A stretch of 64,000 bases of DNA from an uncultured Collinsella sp. (lineage in GTDB: Bacteria; Actinomycetota; Coriobacteriia; Coriobacteriales; Coriobacteriaceae). The notes under the pieces were generated by a model. The model did not search any database. It was given only the letters and a program-made list of their open reading frames with translations, and was not told the DNA's origin. A program made the position numbers and the translations under genes. How positions within the stretch are numbered: the first letter of the stretch is position 1; each line of letters opens with the position of its first letter. Shown here in pieces: positions 26,384-35,561 of the stretch. Where the stretch lies: positions 51,309-115,308 of the forward strand of contig CATYDM010000003.1 in the NCBI GenBank assembly GCA_958405195.1, given 5' to 3'.

Positions 26384-27217
26384 ATGGCGACTACGTACAC
26401 GCCCATCAGGTATCCTGGCGGGAAGACGAAGCTGTACCCTGAGATCAGGGCGATCCTCGAGATGAACGACTTGCTTGGGCATCCCTACGCCGAGCTGTTC
26501 GCCGGCGGTGCGGGGCTGGCCATCAAACTTCTCCTGAAGGGCGACGTGTCCTCGATCGTGATTAATGATTACGACCGCGCCGTGTACTGCATGTGGGGTG
26601 CCATCGTCAATCACGCCGAAGAGATGTGCGAGTTCATCGACTCCGCCGTCTTGAACATCGAGACCTGGAAGAAGATGCGCGACATGTACCAGAATCATGA
26701 CGGGGTGGGTGATTTTGAGCTCGGCAAAGCGGCTTTCTACCTCAACAGGACGAACGTATCGGGTATCTTGAGTGGCGGCGTCATAGGCGGGCTCGAGCAG
26801 ACCGGCAACTACAAGATGGACGTTCGCTTCAACCGCAGGACCTTGAAGAAAAAGGTCATGGACATCGCGGCGCGAAGGGACGACATTGAGGTGACGAGAC
26901 TCGACGCGGAGGACTTCATCGACGATAGGATGGGCGACTCTGAACTGTTTGCCTACCTCGACCCGCCGTATGTGCAGAAGGGCCCCGGTCTGTATCGCAG
27001 CGCGTTCGACGAGGCGAAGCATAGGTCGCTCGCCCGAAAGGTCGGCGATGCCAGGAGCAAGTGGGTCGTGACCTACGATGCCGACAAGCTCATCGACGAC
27101 ATCTACGGCAATTACGAGCGCGGGGACCTAGAGATTAGCTACACGGCCAACGTGAAGACCGTCGGCAGGGAGAAAATCATTCTCGGACCGGGCCTTGTCT
27201 GGCCTGAAGAGCTCTGA
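26384..27217 (+). CDS. D12-class DNA adenine methyltransferase (Dam-like)
   Basis: 277 residues, PF02086 type. The N-terminal motif IRYPGGKTKLYPEI and SAM-binding FAGGAGLAIKLLLKG are followed by the catalytic DPPY motif (YLDPPYVQKGPGLYR) near residue 190. Strong AGGAGGTGAGAAG ribosome site. It methylates N6 of adenine in a short site that cannot be predicted here. Same strand and 37 nt after the OLD-like ATPase, suggesting a modification-plus-effector pair rather than an orphan Dam. Confidence 0.87.
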   Translation: MATTYTPIRYPGGKTKLYPEIRAILEMNDLLGHPYAELFAGGAGLAIKLLLKGDVSSIVINDYDRAVYCMWGAIVNHAEEMCEFIDSAVLNIETWKKMRDMYQNHDGVGDFELGKAAFYLNRTNVSGILSGGVIGGLEQTGNYKMDVRFNRRTLKKKVMDIAARRDDIEVTRLDAEDFIDDRMGDSELFAYLDPPYVQKGPGLYRSAFDEAKHRSLARKVGDARSKWVVTYDADKLIDDIYGNYERGDLEISYTANVKTVGREKIILGPGLVWPEEL

Positions 27218-27237
27218 CGCTTGGGGCTCACCCCCCT

Positions 27238-27268
27238 ATGTTTCAAAAATGCCATACTTTTGAAACAT
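27238..27268. repeat. Inverted repeat after the methyltransferase
   Basis: Perfect 11-bp arms ATGTTTCAAAA (27238-27248) and TTTTGAAACAT (27258-27268) with a 9-nt centre. It lies 21 bp after the stop, so it may act as a bidirectional transcript end or be a protein-binding site. The remaining stretch to 27740 holds no gene I can support. Confidence 0.5.
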
Positions 27269-27740
27269 AACCCAAAAGTTGAGCCTTGATGCGCTGCCCT
27301 AAACCCTCCTTACCGTTCGCCTGCGTTTGCATTGGTGCTGAACGCAGCTAGGATATGCGCGTCGCGACAGCCCATCTTACGGCCGCGGTCGGCGGCTGGC
27401 CTTTATCGAACGGGCGTGAACGTCGAGCCCTGTGAAAGTGTTAGCATTGTTCAACTAATGCCCCTTCCATGAATGCGGCGTAGGCGCTGGTTGTTTGAAC
27501 GCCATTATTGTCAGCCTAATCCGCGGATAAGCATGCAGGAGGGTTTTCCGGCTTTTCATGTCCTGCTCATAGCGTCTTGCTTTTGTTTTTCTGATGTTGC
27601 CAAGACTTATCCGGTTTCGAGCTTTTGTCCGATAAATCTCTTGCTGTTCGTCCAGATCCATTGATTTGACAATCGTTTGGCTTTTTAGCACGGTATCCTT
27701 CGAGTGTAACCAGAACTGTATTTCCTTGGGAGGCGAATCT

Positions 27741-28422
27741 ATGCAGACATTGATGCCTCTTCGCACGACTGACGGACTTGATAAAAAGGACCTTGGCATA
27801 GGTAAAAAGTGACTCGCGAAAGACGGGGCTCGCCGTAAGCTGATTTGGGAATTGATTCTGAAAATTGAATATAGCATTCAGGATTTCAACGCGACAATCG
27901 AAGGCAGGTTCAGCGGCAAGCCATAGGATGTCGTATACCTTGTTGTTCTCGCCGATTGGATTAAGCGCTCTTATTGGCAGGTCAAGAACTGCCTACGTGA
28001 CGATGTCTCGAACGGATTTGAGTTCTCAGATTACGCAAGGCTTGAGCTTTGCCTGGACTTCTTTGAGTCTATCCGCTCTTTCGTGGTCGAGCACCCAAAA
28101 AGAACGAACAAACACCCTAAGTACGAATTCGACGGCGAACGGATTTGTGCGGATGTCCGCACCAAGTCAATCATGGATGGCTTTCCTAAGGCGAAGCTCT
28201 ATCGCCTATACATAGAGGGTATCGTAGAGACCGAAAGCGTTCGGGACGATGATGTCGTCCTGGCAACAAACTCGGAAGATTCGAACGAGGACGGAGGACT
28301 CCATTTCCAAGGGCTTTGCTTTGACATTGGGGGGTATTCGAGATGTCGCCTAGCTCTACATTGATGCCCTTTACGAGCTCGATCGTTACGTATCGAGATT
28401 GAGGAAGAAGGACTTCGAGTGA
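27741..28422 (+). pseudogene. Decayed gene of unknown function
   Basis: A good start (ATG 27741, GGGAGG 7 nt upstream) leads into one protein-like frame broken by TGA at 27810 and TAG at 27924. It continues as DVVYLVVLADWIKRSYWQVK, then FEFSDYARLELCLDFFESIR and DGERICADVRTKSIMDGFPK. Near the G6 run at about 28337 the frame shifts, and the C-terminus reads YIDALYELDRYVSRLRKKDF to a stop at 28422, with one further TAG. At least four lesions make function unlikely. Family not recognised; composition and setting fit the defence island. Confidence 0.6.
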
Positions 28423-28715
28423 GGCGTTCGCCGTAATCTTGTGGTGGCTCTCGTCGAGGTTTATCCAGTTTTTGATTTTCGCCCGATGAATTATCTTGTC
28501 GCTCACGCGGATTTGCCGATTCGGCAATTGGCGAGGGGCTATCAAGGCGTCGCTTTGGGCATTATTTATAGAATAAAGACGACAGCATGAATTTGAGGAT
28601 GTTCGCGGGAGATGCGAGGAGATTTTGTAATTCTCTTCTATAGCCTTTGCATCAGATTTAGCATCGGTTGGTTAATTATGATTCGCGCAATCAGCGAAGT
28701 TGAATAGAGGTGCTT

Positions 28716-29954
28716 GTGGTTAAGAACTTCTTTGTCACTTGCGGAGTATGTGGATGCGTGCATCGTTTGCGCATCCAGGCTGGATTTGTTAATGACTATC
28801 CGGTCAGATACTTGTGTCCGCAGTGCCGGAACCGAATCGACGGAGCGGTTCGCCTTGACCCGAGCTGCGCTTTGATTGATTTTAATCTCGACCCTGGCAC
28901 GGTTGCCTCCATGGGTGGAAATTTAGATTGCGCCCGAGTTATGGTGGAGTTATCTGGTGAGCTTCCGTCATATAAAATATCAGTAGAACATTGTGCCTGT
29001 ATGACAAGCCCCTTTATCAGAGCCTCTGGGCTGATTCCGTTTGATGAACTCAGCGAGTACGTGAGCGATATGGTTTATTGTCTTCATTATTACCGCGAAG
29101 ACTGGCCTACCCTGAGGACCGCTCTTCAACTGTATTGCGATGGGCATGACGATTATGCGGATAAGGTTCTTTCGGAATTCGAGCGCAAACTGTTAGGCGA
29201 GGACAATCGACACTATTCCTTGCTGAGCCGAATCGTGAGAATGTCTTGGCTCGGTCTCCCCATGATTGCAGGAAGCGACGCGCATGAGCGCGCTGTTGAA
29301 TGTGAAAAACTCGTTTCTGGTCTAGAGGCAGAGGCGCTTTCCGGCCTAGCAGGTTACTACCTTAAAACCGATATGACTGCCAAGTCGCTGCTTGCTGAAA
29401 TCAACGAAGTTCTGGATTCCGTAGCCGAATCTTATCCGGTTCTCCTCAACGGTTTTACTTTTCTTATGGCGGGAAACGCCTATGACTTGGAAAAGTACGG
29501 AACGTTCTGCTGCACTCCTAGTGATATTGAGAAGCTTTATTGTCGGGAATATGAGCTTATTGGCAGCCTGCTTGTTCTGTTTATCGGGCTCGACAACATC
29601 GAATGTAACGGGGCGTTCGATGTCATGCCCAAAGGCGTAGACCTAGGTGCAAAGTCGTTCGACAAGCTTTCTGTAGCCCCTAAGGCAAAGCGATTCAACG
29701 CTGTCGGTACGGGCCCATTTACTGGTCTTATCAAGCAGTGTTGGAATCCGGTTCTGCGCAATGCATTTAGTCATAATCGGACGGATTTCGACTGCACGAC
29801 TCAAGTCATTCGCACTTTGCGTGAGGATGGGACCAACGATTCTCGAGGCAACACCTATTTGCTTGAAATGGTTCGCGATTGCATTTTGATGGCTCGGGAA
29901 ATTATGGTAATTCGTGATGTCATATTCCATTTCATTGGAAGAGGCCTGTGGTGA
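28716..29954 (+). CDS. Zinc-ribbon protein with HEPN-type RNxxxH motif
   Basis: About 412 residues from GTG 28716 (AGAGG 5 nt upstream; GTG 28710 also possible). The N-terminal treble of cysteines (CGVCGC at about 9-14, LCPQC at about 35-39) forms a probable zinc ribbon. The middle is helical. Near residue 345 is RNAFSHNRTDFD, the R-N-x3-H signature of HEPN ribonucleases, inside helical context (FTGLIKQCWNPVLRNAFSH). HEPN proteins in islands like this often are RNA-cleaving abortive-infection effectors. The full domain call needs structural prediction. Neighbours: a pseudogene before, DUF2971 after. Confidence 0.6.
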   Translation: MVKNFFVTCGVCGCVHRLRIQAGFVNDYPVRYLCPQCRNRIDGAVRLDPSCALIDFNLDPGTVASMGGNLDCARVMVELSGELPSYKISVEHCACMTSPFIRASGLIPFDELSEYVSDMVYCLHYYREDWPTLRTALQLYCDGHDDYADKVLSEFERKLLGEDNRHYSLLSRIVRMSWLGLPMIAGSDAHERAVECEKLVSGLEAEALSGLAGYYLKTDMTAKSLLAEINEVLDSVAESYPVLLNGFTFLMAGNAYDLEKYGTFCCTPSDIEKLYCREYELIGSLLVLFIGLDNIECNGAFDVMPKGVDLGAKSFDKLSVAPKAKRFNAVGTGPFTGLIKQCWNPVLRNAFSHNRTDFDCTTQVIRTLREDGTNDSRGNTYLLEMVRDCILMAREIMVIRDVIFHFIGRGLW

Positions 29955-30197
29955 CGATTGGGCTTAACGCTGATGTGCATGCACGGCGTAAATCGTGGTG
30001 CACATGTGCGTCAATCATCGTGCTGGGGGTGTGAAAGCGATATGCCAGCGACGGTCATCTCTGGCCATCTCCGCGTTTGCGCTCGCAAGGCAAGGATTAA
30101 GGTGTGCCGCCTAAATGGGCATTGGCGCGTCGACGATCGCGTCTATAAGTTTTGATGAACAGTGATATGGACTCATTGTTATAGCTAGGAGCCAAAC

Positions 30198-31025
30198 ATG
30201 GAAGCACCCGCCGTTCTCTATCATTATGCAAGCCTAGATACGCTGGCCTTGATTCTGCATAATCGAACTATCAGGTTCAGCCGGTTAGATAAGGTTGATG
30301 ACCCACAAGAACAGCGTTCAGCAGACTCTCAAAATCTTGGAAAAATGAAGCTCGTCAGTTGTTGGACCTCTTCTGATGAGGAGAGTATCCCCATGTGGCG
30401 CGAGTACGCTGGAGCTGAATGTGGAGTAAGAATCCAAATGAAGAGTCATCCGTTTAAGCGGTACTCTGTGTCTACCGAAAGCCTAAGTAAGTTATCTAGT
30501 GACGCAGTTTTGAATGCTCTTGGTGGCAAGTTTGATGGACTTCAATTGCCGCTCGAAGACTTTTGGGATAAAAAAATTCATTTTAAAGAAATGGCCCGAA
30601 GCGTTGAGATGCTTCATGAAGTCCAGTATACGAACGATAAGTCGCTTCTGTTTCCAAAGTTGATCCGTAACTGCGAAAACGGCTGGATAGAAGCCGATTT
30701 AAACACACTTGGGATTCACAAAGCTACTGCCTGGTCATACCAAAACGAATGGCGATATGTTTTGACGGCAGTTCCTGTGGGCATCGCCTCTGTAATCAAG
30801 GGTGATGTTGAAGCAGTTAAGAGGGCCACTGAGGTCATACTTGATAGATGCGATCCCGAAATTCCTTCCTTTTACGATTTGATTATCTCAGACGAAGCAT
30901 TTTCTTCGATGAAGATCGTCGCTTCCCCAAAGATGACACCGGGAAACCGTGTGATTTTGGACGCTTTGGTAGAGAAATACGCACCCGGTATTGAAGTTGC
31001 AGAGAGCTCGATTGAGCTTTCTTAA
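30198..31025 (+). CDS. DUF2971-family protein
   Basis: 275 residues with the family hallmarks LYHYASLDTLALILHNRTIRFSRLDKVDDPQE at the N-terminus, then VSCWTSSDEESIPMWREYAG near residue 60 and a C-terminal segment around YQNEWRY. DUF2971 proteins have no established activity; they are frequent in bacterial defence and mobile regions. ATG at 30198 with TAGGAG upstream. The 240 nt before it contains only short frames I cannot support. Monocistronic by spacing. Confidence 0.8.
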   Translation: MEAPAVLYHYASLDTLALILHNRTIRFSRLDKVDDPQEQRSADSQNLGKMKLVSCWTSSDEESIPMWREYAGAECGVRIQMKSHPFKRYSVSTESLSKLSSDAVLNALGGKFDGLQLPLEDFWDKKIHFKEMARSVEMLHEVQYTNDKSLLFPKLIRNCENGWIEADLNTLGIHKATAWSYQNEWRYVLTAVPVGIASVIKGDVEAVKRATEVILDRCDPEIPSFYDLIISDEAFSSMKIVASPKMTPGNRVILDALVEKYAPGIEVAESSIELS

Positions 31026-31208
31026 ACGGACAAGCTCGAAGTGCAGACGGAGTGTACAAGAGGGACCTGCTTAAGTGGGGTCTGGGGAGTTCGATTATCT
31101 TGCACGTCTCAGTCTTCAATAAATTTGGCACAATTCAAGTTATCCGTATTTGTTACGTTAATCCGAATTAATCATTCATTATTTGCGACCAGCCTGGCAA
31201 TTACTAAG

Positions 31209-31249
31209 TTGAACAGGCTCAATGAAATACATATCTAACGGTTTAGATA
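31209..31249 (+). promoter_or_regulatory. Promoter with palindrome over the -10 box, upstream of the KAP-like NTPase
   Basis: TTGAAC (31209-31214), a 17-bp spacer and TATCTA (31232-31237). The -10 box forms the left arm of the palindrome TATCTAA-CGGT-TTAGATA (31232-31249), a natural repressor site. The start codon of the NTPase is 77 bp downstream. Confidence 0.55.
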
Positions 31250-31326
31250 ACATATGACAACTACAACTGCTCAACAAACACTAGGTCTAGCATTGCAAAA
31301 TGTAAAATACCGTTTGGAGAAAACCT

Positions 31327-33117
31327 ATGCAAGCCGATGAGATCACCGAGGTAATTAAAAGCTACATGCAATGTGACGACATTGATCTTCAGGCTTTAGT
31401 CCTACATGGCGAATGGGGTTCGGGTAAGACTTATTATTGCGAGAACATTCTAAAAACTGCACTTAACAAAATGGACATAAAGATATGTCGCGTTTCGCTA
31501 TTCGGTGTTTCCAATTATGAAGAGGCTCTCAATCGGGTTATCGCTTCTTGTCTCCCCTTATCCGAAAAAGCCGTAGGTGGTATATGCGCCGCGATAAGCG
31601 CATTGGTGAAAAACGCCATTAAGGCTGGTTCTTCAATGTTGAATAATAAGATTGAAGACCTTGGAATTCAGTTTTCCCTAAAACCCGACTTGCTGTTGCC
31701 CTTACTCGACACGAAGAATGCTCTCGTGATATTTGATGATTGCGAACGTAGCAGCTTCGCTCATGACGATCGGACATTTCTTGGGTTCGTCAACAACATG
31801 GTCGAGAATCATGGCTGGCATGTAATGCTTGTCAGAAATAAGCCGCTGTCATTTGAGGATGAGAACTCTGTCGAAAAAGCGATCATGAGTCAAATTATGT
31901 TTGAGCCTGATCTGCAGACACTTTATCAGGGCTTAGTTAAACCCAGGCTTCAATTTCCAGAACATATTGATTTTGATATTGATGACGCAATTATTGATGG
32001 AATTAAAGGATCCGCCATTATTGTAAGGGCTTTATCCAGATCAATTCCAACCATTAACTACGTCTTGAGTACATCAGTTCTTGTCGATAAGACCGTAAAA
32101 TCATCCGGAAGAGCCCAAGCGCTCTCGAATTTTATTAGTTACGCAGTCCGGGCATCGGCAGGAAATACTCCCAAAAAGCCCGATACCTCTAACAAAGCTG
32201 TGAACATGATCGATAATTCTGAGTTTATTGAATACGAAAACTATTTACTGATATCCAAGGCTCTTGCCCCCTTAACAGAAGGAGGGAATGTAAGCCCTAA
32301 TGCTATCGAGCACTCTTTCAAGGAGTATGTTATAGCGGAAAACCCTGAATCGGCCGCGGATCTCGAAGCGCAAGATATAGAAAACCAATGGTTTGCTTTG
32401 CCCTGGCTGGAAGATGATCAGGTTAAATTGTTGGCGAATCAACTTGAATTACTTTTAACTGAGGGACGGTATTCTCAAGGTTGGTTTTATAAGATTATCA
32501 GGATCGCGCTTAATCTAATTGATCTTGGATTCTGGGATGAAGCATTTCGCGAGAAGCTTCTCGAATCGCTTCGGCTAGCCGCCAATCGTGACCCTAAGTG
32601 CAACGCGGACAAATTAAGGCAAGAGCGGGCAATGGCCAATGACTTTTACGGTATGAACGCTAATCAAATTATGGATGAGCTTATATCAAGCGTTGAAAAA
32701 GAGGAAAGTGAACGAGCATTAAATCGCATCAGCCTAGAGCTGTCCGATGTTAATGGGGATACAGGAAATACGCTCTCCGAGCTATTTAAAGAAGCTATGC
32801 AGTCCGGGTACTCAAGGACGATTTTGAATGTACCAGCTGAATATGTTGCTGCGTCAATCTATGAAGGAACAGCAGCTTCTCAAATGTCTCTACATTCATT
32901 TTTCAATAGAGACATAAAGAAGTACTCAGATGGTCAGAGTTTAACCGAAGCTATTAAATGGTTAAGAAGTATTGACGACAGATTAGTCAAAGTCGGATTC
33001 AAATCACGCATGGGACAGTTGAGGACCGAATGTATTCGCAATGACTTCAAAGAAGCTATTGAAGAGTTGGACGAAAGGGCTCAACATGTATCGGCAGATT
33101 CCGATACAGACATGTGA
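31327..33117 (+). CDS. KAP-like P-loop NTPase
   Basis: 596 residues, soluble by sequence. Walker A is LVLHGEWGSGKTYY (residues 26-39); Walker B is ALVIFDDCERSS (about 137-148) with the acidic-Glu-Arg pattern seen in KAP/STAND-type NTPases; a long helical C-terminal half follows. Bacterial KAP-like NTPases often occur in phage-defence islands, sometimes membrane-linked; no transmembrane segment is obvious here. ATG at 31327 with GGAGAAAACCT upstream. AT-rich compared with housekeeping genes, and it stands alone under its own promoter. Family call moderate, role inferred. Confidence 0.65.
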   Translation: MQADEITEVIKSYMQCDDIDLQALVLHGEWGSGKTYYCENILKTALNKMDIKICRVSLFGVSNYEEALNRVIASCLPLSEKAVGGICAAISALVKNAIKAGSSMLNNKIEDLGIQFSLKPDLLLPLLDTKNALVIFDDCERSSFAHDDRTFLGFVNNMVENHGWHVMLVRNKPLSFEDENSVEKAIMSQIMFEPDLQTLYQGLVKPRLQFPEHIDFDIDDAIIDGIKGSAIIVRALSRSIPTINYVLSTSVLVDKTVKSSGRAQALSNFISYAVRASAGNTPKKPDTSNKAVNMIDNSEFIEYENYLLISKALAPLTEGGNVSPNAIEHSFKEYVIAENPESAADLEAQDIENQWFALPWLEDDQVKLLANQLELLLTEGRYSQGWFYKIIRIALNLIDLGFWDEAFREKLLESLRLAANRDPKCNADKLRQERAMANDFYGMNANQIMDELISSVEKEESERALNRISLELSDVNGDTGNTLSELFKEAMQSGYSRTILNVPAEYVAASIYEGTAASQMSLHSFFNRDIKKYSDGQSLTEAIKWLRSIDDRLVKVGFKSRMGQLRTECIRNDFKEAIEELDERAQHVSADSDTDM

Positions 33118-33333
33118 TTGAACAAAGTCGTTCAATAGCTTGTTGGTGTAGTACGTCTGGGTCAACCCGAATTCATCCTTTCACCGACTGGCAAAACGAT
33201 TTACACCTAATTATCGTCACTGCTCAGAGGCATTTTCTTTATTTAAGGTCTGATCTCGCTAAACTAATAGCTGCTGCTACCGGGGCATTTTCTGGTGCAC
33301 ATTCTATTGGCTCTTGCGAAGATCGGAGCGGCT

Positions 33334-34408
33334 ATGTTTGCCGCCGAGTCCCACACCGGCCGTCATCACATCGCGATCGCTGCCATGGCCTGCCTATGCG
33401 TTTTGCTGGGCGGGCCTTCTTGTGCCGCGGGCGCGGAGAGCCTGTTTATCGCGGGCGCGACGTACTGCGAGCCGGGCGTGTCGGGCCCCGGCTGGGCCTG
33501 GACCGATGCCGGCCATCTGGAGCTTGACGGCTACGCGGGCGACGCCACCGCCGCCGACGGCGACCTGGTCGTGACGCTCGCCGGGCAAAACTCGGTGACG
33601 GAGTCGAATGCGCCCGATGCGGACATCACGCAGTGCGGCATGGAGGTGTGGGGCAACCTGACGCTTCGCGGCACCGGGTCCCTGGCGGCATCGGGCTCGC
33701 AGTGCGGGATCCACGTCTCGCAGCCGCTCGTGGTGGACGGTTGCACCGTCGATGCCCGGGCGGACGGGGCCGATATTACGGACGAGGCGGTTGCCGGCGT
33801 GATCGCAGGCGACATGGCCGTGCGCGGCGGCGGGCGCGTCGTTGCCGCGGGCGCCGGGTTCGGAGCGGGCGTGCGCGCCTATGGCGTGTATCTGCAGGAT
33901 GCGGGCCTTGGCGATGGTGCGGCCGGCTGTCGGCTTTCCGTCGATGCCTCGTGGCTCGATGCGACCGGTGCCGACGGCGGTGTTGCGTGCACGGGCGGGT
34001 CGCTTGTGTCCGCGCGGTTTGTGACGCCTGCTGGCGGAGTCTTTGGTGCTGGTGGCGTGGTGGATGCTGCAGGGGTCGTGGCAGCGCACGTGGTGATTGA
34101 GCCCGATGTGGCCACGCCGCCGGCGGAGGAGACCGATGGGGTCGTTGTGCCTGGCGATAGTGTGGATAAGTCTCCCATCGATGCTAACCCCGCTGCCGGA
34201 GAGCCCACCACGGTCCACGGAAAATCCCGCGCTGAAACCCGCGGCCACGACAACCAAGACCACGGTCGCCAAGACGGTCAAGCCCAAGCCTGCCACCGCA
34301 ACAACTGTGGCACTCCCCAAGACCGGCGACAACAACTGGATAGCCGCTTCTTTGGCGCTTTCGCTGCTTGGGACAGTGCTCATGGCTGCCGCATGTCGGT
34401 GCTGAAGC
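33334..34408 (+). pseudogene. LPXTG surface protein with a frameshift before its anchor
   Basis: Start ATG 33334 (CGGAGCG upstream) encodes a signal peptide (HIAIAAMACLCVLLGGPSCAAGA) and a beta-rich Gly/Ala/Asp repeat region, with segments such as QCGMEVWGNLTLRGTGSLAASG resembling beta-helix carbohydrate proteins. That frame runs on to 34422 without an anchor. A +1-shifted frame from about 34210 encodes ENPALKPAATTTKTTVAK, then VALPKTGDNNW, a membrane helix and a short basic/Cys tail ending at 34408: a complete sortase signal. Frames cross between about 34200 and 34240 at GGTCCACGGA. Either a real inactivating indel, programmed shifting or a sequence error. GC-rich, unlike its island neighbours. 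Confidence 0.7.
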
Positions 34409-34459
34409 ACCCATTTCGATAGACTATGTAGAAGGCCATATTCTTAACGACGCATTAGT

Positions 34460-34496
34460 AGATTAATTTATTACGACAATTGCTCAGGATTAATCT
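34460..34496 (+). promoter_or_regulatory. Inverted repeat covering the ribosome site of the AbiU2-like gene
   Basis: Arms AGATTAAT (34460-34467) and ATTAATCT (34489-34496) end four bases before the start codon at 34500. The right arm overlaps the only purine-rich ribosome site (CAGGAT), so it may serve as an operator or translational lock. Confidence 0.45.
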
Positions 34497-34499
34497 AAC

Positions 34500-35318
34500 A
34501 TGTACCACGAATCGGATCATACAGTTGACGCTGCCAAGAAAGAATTAAACGCCGGCCTTCTTGAGCTGCTTGAGCGTTGCAGCTATCTATACAACGAGGC
34601 ATTTTATGCCAACACGAAACTAGCAATCCTTCGCGAACTGTCTAAAGCATCTTCCGACTATGAGAATGAAGTAATTTGCGCTGGCTGCTTCTTCAGCTTT
34701 ACACAACTTGCATTAACCGAATCCTGTTTCATGAATTGCGCACGGTTATTTGATGCCAAAAGCGACGTCAGTATTGGGAAAGCGATAGAAGACGTCTCGT
34801 CTCATTCTGCTGAAATCGATGCACTTGCAATCTCTATATTCAGTGATCGACCAAACTTTGACAGGCTTAATCCAATCGTTCATCCATTGGCAAAGGACGA
34901 GGAGCGTTTCTACCCCAAAGAAGTTGAGTCACAACGCTCAGATGAAAAGCTGTTCGGAAATCATTACAGAATGGTTACTGTGTGTATAACCACTCATGAC
35001 CTTTCCAATTTATGGAAAAAACGACTCAACAGTCTCCGTAAACTAACTGACATGCTTCGCGATCAGCGAAATAAGGTTTTCGCCCATAGCGACATGGAAG
35101 CACTGAAATATGATGAGCTTGTTAGGCGACTTCCTTTAACTTACGGCGAAATTCAAAAACTAATCGACTTCGCACTCGATCTGACAATCGAATTATTTGC
35201 AAAAATTACTGGCATTGAAAAAGATCGATTGCCCAAGAACTACAACGATATACAAGGCCTCCTAAAATATGCGGAGGTTGGCATGGAGGCTGTTGAGCAG
35301 CATTTGGGTAATCTATAG
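34500..35318 (+). CDS. AbiU2-like HEPN-domain protein
   Basis: 272 residues, helical and soluble. The signature is LTDMLRDQRNKVFAHSDMEAL near residue 190, where RNKVFAH is the R-N-x4-H variant shared by AbiU2 and related HEPN proteins. A helical N-terminal half (FFSFTQLALTESCFMNCARLFD) precedes it, as in the family. HEPN enzymes cut RNA; AbiU2 homologues are linked to abortive infection. Start ATG 34500 lies directly behind an inverted repeat. No antitoxin-like partner adjoins it on the same transcript. Confidence 0.68.
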   Translation: MYHESDHTVDAAKKELNAGLLELLERCSYLYNEAFYANTKLAILRELSKASSDYENEVICAGCFFSFTQLALTESCFMNCARLFDAKSDVSIGKAIEDVSSHSAEIDALAISIFSDRPNFDRLNPIVHPLAKDEERFYPKEVESQRSDEKLFGNHYRMVTVCITTHDLSNLWKKRLNSLRKLTDMLRDQRNKVFAHSDMEALKYDELVRRLPLTYGEIQKLIDFALDLTIELFAKITGIEKDRLPKNYNDIQGLLKYAEVGMEAVEQHLGNL

Positions 35319-35526
35319 GATTCAAGCGCCTGCAAGTAGTTAAGCATGCGAGCGCTTGAATCTGAAGACGATCCTTGACATAAAGTCCGACTTTCGCACA
35401 ATGACGGTTTTCCATGCCAAAAAGACACTGAAGTGTGAGGTGGTTCAAATCTCAGTAATACAAATAATCAGCAGTTCAGGTCTTATGGGAATAATTCAAT
35501 TCGCATCACGTTGCATCTAAGCGGCT

Positions 35527-35546
35527 GTTTATACTTGGATATAAAC
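35527..35546 (+). promoter_or_regulatory. Palindromic operator before the DUF4160 gene pair
   Basis: GTTTATA-CTTGGA-TATAAAC, perfect 7-bp arms, 15 bp upstream of the first start codon; AGGAGG follows at 35551. Such placement is typical for autoregulated two-gene modules. Confidence 0.55.
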
Positions 35547-35561
35547 ACTAAGGAGGCAGCA

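Noticed and set aside
28186..28545. Minus-strand frame with a protein-like middle
   Set aside because: The plus-strand reading joins smoothly to a start with ribosome site and a plausible C-terminus across several lesions, so the minus frame is more likely its shadow.
29958..30155. 65-codon frame between the HEPN and DUF2971 genes
   Set aside because: No ribosome site, Cys/Arg-rich random-looking sequence.
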